This document shows, in pieces, positions 16,760 through 23,561 of a stretch of 39,302 nt of DNA. The stretch comes from Streptomyces violens. Its GTDB lineage: Bacteria > Actinomycetota > Actinomycetes > Streptomycetales > Streptomycetaceae. Every line of letters begins with the position of its first letter. Positions within the stretch are counted from its first letter, which is position 1. The stretch is from positions 1-39,302 of the forward strand of contig NZ_JOBH01000029.1 of assembly GCF_000717745.1 (NCBI RefSeq), written 5' to 3'. The notes beneath the pieces are model-generated. The model was not told the origin of the DNA. It saw only the letters and a list, made by a program, of their open reading frames with translations, and did not search any database. Both the position numbers and the translations under genes were made by a program.

Positions 16760-17227
16760 ATGACCAGCCGCACCACACACCGTCACGCGGTCGAGAAGGC
16801 GGCAGTCCTGGCCCACCTCCAGCTGGCCGCCTGGACCCAACTTCCGGTCTGCTACGTCTTCGACAACCTCGACGTCCTCACCCCGCACGACGTCCTGATG
16901 ACCGGCCGCACCGGCCCCCGGACCACCGCCGGCCCGGGATCCGCCTACTACCTCATCCCCACCACCCGCTCCCTGTCCTTCGACGAGGTCTTCGGAGCCA
17001 GCCTGCACCCACCCGTGGCAGCTCGGGGGCGGCGCGGCTGGCGGGGTGTTCAGCGTGTCTCGGGGTGCGGGGGGCGGTGTCGATGTTTTTTTTGGGGGGG
17101 GGTGCCAAGTCGCGGAGAGTCGTCTCGAAGGGCATTTACCCAGCTGAATTTTCGGCGTCAGCCCGCCACGGGAGCCTCCGGGCGTGGTCGTACGGTCGCC
17201 CGGCTGGCTGGGCGGGGCCTCTTATGA
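16760..17227 (+). CDS. Hypothetical protein, probably 3'-truncated
   Basis: From the ATG at 16760, about 85 residues have good coding character (AVEKAAVLAHLQLAAWTQL, CYVFDNLDVLTPHDVLMTG, AYYLIPTTRSLSFDEVFGA), including a compact globular-looking segment. After ~17010 the frame becomes Arg/Gly/Trp-rich, passes through a T8G9 homopolymer at 17086-17102, and ends at 17227, so the true gene probably ended in sequence now lost. No family recognised. It begins right at the breakpoint of the truncated regulator on the other strand, which fits a rearrangement junction near 16750. Confidence 0.4.
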   Translation: MTSRTTHRHAVEKAAVLAHLQLAAWTQLPVCYVFDNLDVLTPHDVLMTGRTGPRTTAGPGSAYYLIPTTRSLSFDEVFGASLHPPVAARGRRGWRGVQRVSGCGGRCRCFFWGGVPSRGESSRRAFTQLNFRRQPATGASGRGRTVARLAGRGLL

Positions 17228-17253
17228 CGGGCCCCATCCAGTTGGTCGGGCGT

Positions 17254-17688
17254 TCACTCGATCCGAACGGAAGCCTGTGCGACGAAGGCGTTCAGGTCTG
17301 CCCGCGCATCGGCCGACAAGGCCCGCAGTTCCTCACGGTCCGCCGCGCGGTGAAGGGCGCTGATCGTGTCGAGGGTTTGCTCTGCGCGTGAGTGCAGGGC
17401 TGCATCGGGCACGAGGAGGTGAAGCTGTTGAATGGCCTGGAATACCAGACCGCGGATTCTGAACGCCTCCGTTCTCGCCGCGATGTGGCCCGGGCCGCCA
17501 GGTTCCTCGTGTTGGCGGTGCCACCAGTCGTGTTGACTTCGTAGAAACTCATTGGCAGCACTGGTGTACGCGAGGACGGCGTTGCGGCGTTCGCTGCGGT
17601 CGGCCACACGCTTCTGGAACCGGTAGCCCAGAAGAGAGCCGAGAAGTGTTCCCGCCACCGCGATGAATGTCGTGAGTACCTGTCCCAT
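17254..17688 (-). CDS. Small membrane-anchored helical protein
   Basis: 144 aa. An N-terminal transmembrane helix (~6-23, FIAVAGTLLGSLLGYRF) is followed by a soluble, charged, helical region (QKRVADRSERRNAVLAY..., ARTEAFRIRGLVFQAIQQLHLL). Small Streptomyces proteins of this design are common near integrated elements; I know no function. Start ATG at 17688 gives the membrane segment at the extreme N-terminus, as expected. Isolated between remnants on the left and the secreted-nuclease operon on the right; 149 bp separate it from the end of that operon. Confidence 0.6.
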   Translation of the reverse strand: MGQVLTTFIAVAGTLLGSLLGYRFQKRVADRSERRNAVLAYTSAANEFLRSQHDWWHRQHEEPGGPGHIAARTEAFRIRGLVFQAIQQLHLLVPDAALHSRAEQTLDTISALHRAADREELRALSADARADLNAFVAQASVRIE

Positions 17689-17837
17689 TGCAGTAGTTGA
17701 CCATGCTCACTACCGCATCGACAGGCCTTCATCGTCCGCGCCGGGCTCCCCTCCGAGGTCTGGCAACGGGACTGCATCGACAGCCGCTCCCTGCCTCGCG
17801 GGGGGGGGACGCTGCCCGGAGAATGCTGCGGACCTCA

Positions 17838-18362
17838 TTATTCCTCTTCGTCCTCGCCCTCAGGTGGCCGCAGGTAGCACAGGTCGAGCGTGTAGGCCTC
17901 CGTGGTGGGGGTCTGCGCCCAGGCCCGGTCCGCCTCCTCGGTCGATGCGTCCTCTGCAAGAGCGTGGAGGGTGGCGTGACAGTGATCGCGGGTGGCCTGC
18001 CGCCCGATCCAGGAGGCGTATCCGCCGTAGACGCCGGGCTGGGGCAGAGCCATTTCGCCGACGGGGCCTGCGGTGAATGCCCGGATGACGAGGATGCCGG
18101 TCTCCGACTCCAGCGTGATAGGGACGCTGCCTTCTGCATCGGCCGGTTCGTCGGGTGGTGTGTCCCAGATGCGGATGGCGATGGTGGCCTTGAGGACGTC
18201 TTGCAGGCTGTGCAGATACAGGTGGTAGCCGTTGCCGGCTACCACCTGGCTGCGGGCGGCGGCCAGTGCCTGCTCGTCGTCGAGGTAGGCGTCGGCGTCG
18301 TAGACCTCCAGGATGCGGCGGTCGGGGCGGGCCTGGGTGCGGTACTCGGCGACGAGCGGCAT
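17838..18362 (-). CDS. Small acidic cytoplasmic protein, candidate inhibitor of the upstream DNase
   Basis: 174 aa, no signal peptide, strongly acidic overall with a poly-acidic end (PEGEDEEE). Contains ILEVYDADAYLDDEQALAAARSQV, HLYLHSLQDVLKATIAIRIWD and a Gly/Tyr-rich GVYGGYASWIGRQATRDHC. No family recognised. It starts only 17 bp after the stop of the secreted DNase gene on the same strand, so they are almost surely co-transcribed. An acidic small protein following a nuclease gene is the classical position of an immunity protein; this is inference from position and charge only. Start ATG 18362 preceded by GGAGGAAAC. Confidence 0.65.
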   Translation of the reverse strand: MPLVAEYRTQARPDRRILEVYDADAYLDDEQALAAARSQVVAGNGYHLYLHSLQDVLKATIAIRIWDTPPDEPADAEGSVPITLESETGILVIRAFTAGPVGEMALPQPGVYGGYASWIGRQATRDHCHATLHALAEDASTEEADRAWAQTPTTEAYTLDLCYLRPPEGEDEEE

Positions 18363-18379
18363 GGCGTGTTTCCTCCGGG

Positions 18380-19666
18380 TCAGGTGACCTTGACGTAGAA
18401 GGGGTCACCGTCGAGCATGCGGTTGCCAATGTAGAGGGCGTTCAGGGAGCGGCCGCCCGCCTCGTTGTCATCTCCGTCGATCAAGCGGACGGAGTAGCGG
18501 TCATCGCCCTTGTTGGAGCCTTCCTTGGTGGAGGCGAAGGGGTACTCATCGCACTGCAGGCCCGTGCCGTCGTACTTGCCCCAGACCTTCTCGCACTCCT
18601 TGATCGACTTTTTGCGGTTGGCCTCCTGCTTGTCGGGGTCGACGAGGCGGTGCAGGGGTTCGGTGGCGCCGGGGACGGTCTTGCCGGGCCAGGAGGGGAA
18701 GGTGCGCTCGGGCCGGTTCAGCGCGTCGTAGATGTGCAGGGAGCTTTCCTTGGTGGCCGCGTCCTTACGGTTCATGGCGAGTTCGACGCGTGCCTGGGTG
18801 AGGACGGTGCCCTTGTACTTGCCAGCGGTCGGCCCGGCGTAGTCGAACCGGACGTTGGAGTAGTAGGCACCGACCAGAGAGTAGGGCAGCTTGGCGTTGG
18901 GCGAGTTGGCCGTGACGTCCATGGTGAGGGTGGAGAAGACCCGCTGCAGGTTGCCCTTGCTGTATTGGGCGCCCTTGTCGGGGGAGGTGTAGGTCAGGGT
19001 CCAGGAGGGCTTCTTGTCCCACCCGCCGAGCAGTTCATCCCGGCGGGTGGTGGCAGGAGCGCTCACCTTCGGATCGGGGTCGCTGCTGCTGGCGTCGATG
19101 CTGTGGGAGAAGTCCTGGCTCACGCGCCACTTGGTGGCGTCCTCCCCCGGGATGGTCTGGACGATGATGTTCTCGATGCTGGAGACGTAGTCGACCTTGC
19201 GGGAACCGTCGTGGGTGAAGGCAAGCACCCATTGGTCGAACTTCAGCCGGCCGATGGCCGTGGTGCCTTTGATGTCGCGCAGCACGAGATCGAAGGGACG
19301 CTTCTGGCAGCCTTCAAAGCGGCTTTTGAACCAGCCCTTGGCGCTGGGAGCGGCCTTGGTGTGCTTGGCGCACTCGGTGCGCAGGTCCTTCTCCTCCCCC
19401 GGGTCGGCCACTGCGGCGCGGGGGGCCAGGGCGGGGCGGGCCGCCCCGCGGGCCTTGGCGTAGTCCGCATAGGGCACCGGCTTGCTCAGGCCGCGCAGCT
19501 CGGAGGCCGGGACGGTGGAGGTGGGTACGATCTGGCCGGCCGTGGGTTGCGGGGCCGGGCTGGCGGTAGCGCTGGCGATCGGCGGGATCGTGCAGGCGAG
19601 GAGGAGGGCTGCGGCGGCGATCAGGCCGCGCGCAGCGGTAGAGGGGCGAAAGCGTCGTATACGCAT
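18380..19666 (-). CDS. Secreted NucA/NucB-type deoxyribonuclease
   Basis: 428 aa. Sec signal peptide at ~1-33 (basic MRIRRFRPS, hydrophobic core LIAAAALLLACTIPP, cleavage after an A-S-A region). A long middle part (~60-330) contains beta-rich segments (FDQWVLAFTHDGS, PSWTLTYTSPD). The C-terminal ~75 residues carry the NucA/NucB signature: ECEKVWG...LQCDEYPFASTKEG, then RYSVRLIDGDDNEAGGRSLNALYIGNR and a final FYVKV. CDEYPFAST is the conserved catalytic/structural motif of that family; paired cysteines fit an extracellular disulfide-stabilised enzyme. The large N-terminal extension is unlike the short Bacillus enzymes. Operon: 106 bp after the secreted gene upstream and 17 bp before the acidic protein downstream. 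Likely role: DNA degradation outside the cell for nutrient scavenging or competition. Confidence 0.8.
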   Translation of the reverse strand: MRIRRFRPSTAARGLIAAAALLLACTIPPIASATASPAPQPTAGQIVPTSTVPASELRGLSKPVPYADYAKARGAARPALAPRAAVADPGEEKDLRTECAKHTKAAPSAKGWFKSRFEGCQKRPFDLVLRDIKGTTAIGRLKFDQWVLAFTHDGSRKVDYVSSIENIIVQTIPGEDATKWRVSQDFSHSIDASSSDPDPKVSAPATTRRDELLGGWDKKPSWTLTYTSPDKGAQYSKGNLQRVFSTLTMDVTANSPNAKLPYSLVGAYYSNVRFDYAGPTAGKYKGTVLTQARVELAMNRKDAATKESSLHIYDALNRPERTFPSWPGKTVPGATEPLHRLVDPDKQEANRKKSIKECEKVWGKYDGTGLQCDEYPFASTKEGSNKGDDRYSVRLIDGDDNEAGGRSLNALYIGNRMLDGDPFYVKVT

Positions 19667-19772
19667 CAGGAGCTCCTGTTCGCAGGACGGAGAGGCTGGG
19701 GGCGGCCGGCGGGCTCGCGGGCCGCGGCGTGGGCAGGTGGGCGGTCAGCAGGGAGCGCCGGCGTGGCCGGGC

Positions 19773-21062
19773 TCACTGCTGGCACATCTGGCCCCAGCAG
19801 GCCTCAAGGAGTTCTCCGGTGGTGGCGGAGTAGGAGGCACGGAAGCCGTCGTAGTCCTCCCCGCCGGGCTGCAGGCCCGGTGTGTGAGCCTGCGAGGTCA
19901 CCGTCCACATCCCGGCCCCGGCCTCCTGCGGGCTGTTGACCTCCAGTTGCTGCGGGGCCACGTCGAAGGCGGTGGCGGCCCGCTGCCGCAGCTCCGGCTC
20001 GCTGACCGCTGGCGAATCGTTTGTGCGGGCGGCGAGGGCTGGGCGGGTCTCGAGGGCGGCGGCGTTGCACAGGCGGGTGGTGGTGACGCAGTCGGCCAGG
20101 CCCGGAACCGTGGCCAGGCAGCTGTCCGGGTCCTCGGCCAGGCACTGCTGCAGGGCCTGCTGGTCCACCCCGTGGAAGACCTGCGGCATGGCGGTGAGCG
20201 GCCGATGGCCGTCGGCCGCGGCGGACACGGCGCCAGCTGCCTTCGCGGTCGCGGCGGTGGCGGTGGTCTTGCGGGGCTTGCTGACCGCCCACTGGGTGAA
20301 TTCGCTGCCGCCGGTGAGCTTGGCGGTGAAGCAGTTGGGCGGCTTGTGGGCGCTGCCGCACGCACCAAGGGAGTTGACCTTGGCGACGTTGGCGCTCTGG
20401 ACGCGTCGCATCGCCTTGTCCTCCGCCATGAACTGCAGGCGGTTGGCGATGGTGGGGACGTTGACGTATTTCGGTCCCATGACTTCCAGGCCGATGTCCA
20501 CGCGGTTGGGGTTGCCGCGGGGCACCTTCAACTGGTCGGTGGTGGAGCCGACCTTGTTGAAGTCATACAGGACATCCCACTGGTTGCCGGAGTCCTGCCG
20601 CACCGTCATGTAGGTGTGGTTGCGGCCATCGGCCTTGGTCGGGTTGATGCCAGCGGTGATGGCTTTGGTCTTGCCGCCCTTGGAGGTCAGCTCCGTCCAC
20701 CGGGGGCCGTAGGTATGGGTGTCCTTCCCCGTCTTCTCCGCGTACAGGCCGAGTTCGATGTTGTTGGCGAACGGGCTCTTCTCGGTGTTCGGGGTCAGCC
20801 GCATGTAGTTGCCGACCTGCACCGTCTGGCCCGTGGTGGAGACCTTGTCGAAGGTGATCGGCACGTTGCGCCAGGTGGCGAACCCGCCGATCATCGGCTC
20901 CCCCGGCTGACTGCACGTCATTGCCCAGAACACGATCTGTGCGCTGTAGGCCATCGAACACGACTTGGTCGGCGCCGCCGCCTGCGCGGCCGGAGCCCCC
21001 GCAAGCGGCAGCAGCCCGGCCAGCGCCGCGCCTATCAATCCCACCCGTATCGAGCGTCTCAC
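19773..21062 (-). CDS. Secreted hypothetical protein, first gene of DNase operon
   Basis: 429 aa with a clean signal peptide (~1-29: MRRSIRVGLIGAALAGLLPLAG, then AQAAA). The mature N-terminal half is beta-rich (YSAQIVFWAMTCSQPGEPMIGGFATWRN, NIELGLYAEK, DVLYDFNKVGS); the last ~170 residues are rich in Ala and Cys and end CWGQMCQQ. About nine cysteines in the exported part suggest disulfides. No family recognised. It is the promoter-proximal gene, so it may assist, carry or hold inactive the DNase encoded next, or be an independent exoprotein. ATG 21062; 11-nt direct repeats lie 20-70 bp upstream. Confidence 0.7.
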   Translation of the reverse strand: MRRSIRVGLIGAALAGLLPLAGAPAAQAAAPTKSCSMAYSAQIVFWAMTCSQPGEPMIGGFATWRNVPITFDKVSTTGQTVQVGNYMRLTPNTEKSPFANNIELGLYAEKTGKDTHTYGPRWTELTSKGGKTKAITAGINPTKADGRNHTYMTVRQDSGNQWDVLYDFNKVGSTTDQLKVPRGNPNRVDIGLEVMGPKYVNVPTIANRLQFMAEDKAMRRVQSANVAKVNSLGACGSAHKPPNCFTAKLTGGSEFTQWAVSKPRKTTATAATAKAAGAVSAAADGHRPLTAMPQVFHGVDQQALQQCLAEDPDSCLATVPGLADCVTTTRLCNAAALETRPALAARTNDSPAVSEPELRQRAATAFDVAPQQLEVNSPQEAGAGMWTVTSQAHTPGLQPGGEDYDGFRASYSATTGELLEACWGQMCQQ

Positions 21063-21082
21063 TAATATCCCCCTACCTCACG

Positions 21083-21131
21083 CTTCACAGTCGGTGATCA
21101 CGTTAACAGCGCCTTCACAGCGGCTTCACAG
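21083..21131 (-). promoter_or_regulatory. 11-nt direct repeats upstream of secreted DNase operon, PHO-box-like
   Basis: On the plus strand TTCACAG occurs at 21084, 21114 and 21125, with related TTAACAG at 21103 and TGATCAC at 21095; within each group (21084/21095 and 21103/21114/21125) the period is exactly 11 nt. Streptomyces PhoP binds 11-nt direct-repeat units with a GTTCACC core, and secreted nucleases belong to phosphate-starvation regulons in this genus. Match to the core is partial (TTCAC), so PhoP is a suggestion; another direct-repeat regulator is possible. Confidence 0.45.
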
Positions 21132-21665
21132 CTTTTCGGCCACGGCCGTCCGCCTCGCCCCCGGCCAGGCAATTGGCATGGGGCGCTGCCCGCCGGCCGG
21201 AGAAGCAGCCGGGCAGTCAGGGCACGACTGCCGGTGTTCAGCCCAGGGAGTGATCGGGGCCGGAAGGCCGGTGAGCAGGCTGCCCCCTCCCGCGGGCCGA
21301 AGCCCCCCACGAGGCACTTCTCTCTCAGCTACGTGCTCGCATGTTGAGGACGCCGGGACTCTGAGGCATGCCCTCACCTACATACATGCTGAAAGCGTCG
21401 TGATTTATGGTGGGGTGGGGCTCTGGGGCAGGCGTTGCTCCAGAGGTATGTGCAGTGCGTGCGTGGAGCGCGGTTTGGTGAATGGGGGCGGGCATATGGG
21501 AGTCGACGCGAGCGGCATCGGTTTACTCACGCTGATGCCGGCAGTCCATCTGCCTTGTGCTGAGCTGACCGCCGCCCCGGCGCGGCCAGCAGTGTGCGAG
21601 GGGCGCACCGTCCTCGGCTGTTGTGTTCCTTTGTCCGGGCCGCCCGGCGGCCAGGAGGTCGCGTC
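21132..21665. other. Intergenic region between DNase operon and T7SS-type cassette
   Basis: No supported gene. A 57-codon plus frame from ATG 21496 (MGVDASGIGLLTLMPAVHL) with a GGGGGCGGG ahead of it is the only possible small product and is unconvincing. The last bases hold the AGGAGG ribosome-binding site of the next gene. The region must contain the divergent promoters of both flanking operons. Confidence 0.4.
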
Positions 21666-23090
21666 ATGACAAGGGACGTCATTGCCTTGACCAAGCAGCT
21701 GCCGGATGCGCGGACCCTGGCGGCCGCCTTGCTGTCGGGTGGGCCGGACCTGCGGTTGCAGACCCTCGGCGAGGGGGCGGTGGTGCAGCTGTGCGATGAG
21801 GAGGGGCACCCGCTGGTCTCCGTCGAGACCCCGATGCTGCTTGCCGTGCCGCACGAGGCGCAGCGTCTTCTCGGTGTGCGCGCGGATCGGCTGGGCGAGT
21901 CGGTGTGGTGGACCGAGGTCCGCGCGACGGCCGCCACGGAGCAGGCGCAGCGCCTTGCCGCGGTCGCGGCCGGGCGCCTGGTCGCCGTTCTGGGCGGCGT
22001 GCTGTGGCCGCCTCAGGTCGTAGACGAGGGCATCGGTGTTGTCGATACCCGCGACGTACAAGCTCCTCCCCCGCCGCATCCTGGGCAGCCGGCTGTGGAT
22101 GTGCTGACCGATGCGGCAGCCGTTGTTTTCCAGGACCGTCCGGTGCTCGGGCTGTCCTCCTGGCTCGGTAATGCGCTGCTCTCTGCTGCGGCGGAGGGGC
22201 GTGAGGTACAGGTCGTCACCCCGCCGCAGACGCTGCTGACGCTCCCCGCTCGCCTCGCGCTGGCGGAGGCTCAGGGGCGTTGGGTGGTGCGGGAGGAGAG
22301 CGGGGGTTACTTCGACGGTCTGACCGGAGCGGTGCTGGGCTGGCAGGGTGACCGCTTCGCTCCTGTCCCGGACGACTCCCGCGGAAGCGGTGGCAGTGGC
22401 GCCGCGGCGGGCTTCGACCCAGTGCCCAATCCGGATGAGCGGCAGCTGCTGCTGTCCCTGCGTACCTGCCATCGAGCCGATGAACAGCTCGTGCTCGGCG
22501 GCGCGCTGGAGGCCGCCTGGCAGCACCTGACCGGTGCCGCCCCGGCCGCCTGGGGCACCGCCGAGCCGGCCGGCCTGCCCTGGTCCCGGCGCAACCTCAC
22601 CGACCTCGCACGCGAACGCGCCCCCCGGCCGACCAGGCTGGTGGTGGCCGGGGCACCCGAACACCCGGCCATCGCCGCCCTGCAGGTCCTGCGCACCGCG
22701 GACGGCGTGGAGGAGGACATCACCCTCGGCATCGGCTACGGCAAGGACGAGGCCCCGCCGTTTGACGCCCTGACTGACCTCGCCGATGAACTGGCCTCGC
22801 ACCACCATCTGCGTTCGGCCCTGTTCCAGGTGCGGACCGGGCGGCGGGATGTGAACGCTCCGGCGAGCTTCGAAGCGCCGCCCATCCCTCTCGCTCTGGC
22901 GCTCGGCGCGGAGGAAGCTCACAAGGCGGCCGGTGCCGGAGCGCAGAAGGTGCCGCTGCCCGAGCCGCCACGGGCCATCGGGGCGCGCCGCCGACCGGGC
23001 AGGTACTTCCCTCTGGGCGAGGTCGACTCCCCGTCCAACTGGACCACGTTGCGTGCCCTCCTGGAGCACCTGCGCAGCCAGGACGGATAG
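21666..23090 (+). CDS. DUF6177-family protein, type VII secretion-associated
   Basis: 474 aa. Matches the DUF6177 pattern: TRDVIALTKQLPDARTLAA at the start, VVQLCDEEGHPLVSVETPML ~37-56, ESVWWTEVRAT ~79-89, GRLVAVLGGVLWPP, and the C-terminal ARRRPGRYFPLGEVDSPSNW. In Streptomyces this family lies beside ESX/type VII genes, where it may act as a chaperone-like or adaptor protein for substrates; the mechanism is not known. Start ATG 21666 lies 9 bp after AGGAGG; the longer frame from 21594 adds unlikely residues. First gene of a four-gene plus-strand cassette with a WXG-like partner, toxin and immunity gene. Confidence 0.75.
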   Translation: MTRDVIALTKQLPDARTLAAALLSGGPDLRLQTLGEGAVVQLCDEEGHPLVSVETPMLLAVPHEAQRLLGVRADRLGESVWWTEVRATAATEQAQRLAAVAAGRLVAVLGGVLWPPQVVDEGIGVVDTRDVQAPPPPHPGQPAVDVLTDAAAVVFQDRPVLGLSSWLGNALLSAAAEGREVQVVTPPQTLLTLPARLALAEAQGRWVVREESGGYFDGLTGAVLGWQGDRFAPVPDDSRGSGGSGAAAGFDPVPNPDERQLLLSLRTCHRADEQLVLGGALEAAWQHLTGAAPAAWGTAEPAGLPWSRRNLTDLARERAPRPTRLVVAGAPEHPAIAALQVLRTADGVEEDITLGIGYGKDEAPPFDALTDLADELASHHHLRSALFQVRTGRRDVNAPASFEAPPIPLALALGAEEAHKAAGAGAQKVPLPEPPRAIGARRRPGRYFPLGEVDSPSNWTTLRALLEHLRSQDG

Positions 23091-23174
23091 CGCACAGGGC
23101 CTTGCACCGCAGAGAACAGTGGCAGAAGGCGGAGCACGTCTGACCCGGCGTGCTCCGGCTGGAATCGGGGGATC

Positions 23175-23561
23175 ATGACGAAATGGAATATCGACCCGGC
23201 GGGCGTGGGGCGCATCGTCGGGGAGGCCGGGCGCATCGCCGGTCATTTCGAGGGCGAGCTGAAGTCCATCAGCTCGCATCTGGAGAGCGCGATGAAGGCG
23301 GCCGGGACGCTGGACTTCGGGGGCGAGAGCGAGACGCCTGAGGTCGGTCTGGTGGGCGTGACGCTCGGGCAGTACTCCGCGGCTCAGCAGTCGGACATCG
23401 CTTTCATCGTGGCCCGTGCGGGCAAGTCGCTGCAGGGTGCGGTGGACGCCACGGAGGAGTACGACAAGGGGGATCTGGACATGGCGGCCAACGCCCAGGA
23501 CAAGGCACTCAAGGCGCCCTATATCAACCTCGACGAGCCGGGGAAGAAGGGCGCCAAATGA
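23175..23561 (+). CDS. DUF6507-family small helical protein (WXG-like partner)
   Basis: 128 aa. Opens with TKWNIDPAGVGRIVGEAGRIA, the DUF6507 start, and continues as an amphipathic helical hairpin (FEGELKSISSHLESAMKAAG ... FIVARAGKSLQGAVDATEEYDKGD). Size and shape are those of WXG100-like partners of large type VII substrates, and the C-terminal YDKGD is close to the YxxxD/E export signal (Y-D-K-G-D). Its TGA overlaps the ATG of the toxin gene (ATGA), so the two are translationally coupled, as expected for a heterodimer exported together. Ribosome-binding site GGGGGA before ATG 23175. Confidence 0.75.
   Translation: MTKWNIDPAGVGRIVGEAGRIAGHFEGELKSISSHLESAMKAAGTLDFGGESETPEVGLVGVTLGQYSAAQQSDIAFIVARAGKSLQGAVDATEEYDKGDLDMAANAQDKALKAPYINLDEPGKKGAK

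Noticed and set aside
17086..17102. Chromosome end (telomere-like) signal at the T8G9 run
   Set aside because: No palindromic series typical of Streptomyces telomeres surrounds it, and genes continue on both sides.
18266..21065. Two plus-strand ORFs of 557 and 527 codons
   Set aside because: Antisense of the DNase operon, whose minus-strand proteins have signal peptides and a recognised catalytic motif.
21405..23279. 624-codon minus-strand ORF
   Set aside because: Antisense of the DUF6177 gene, which has clear family motifs and a ribosome-binding site.
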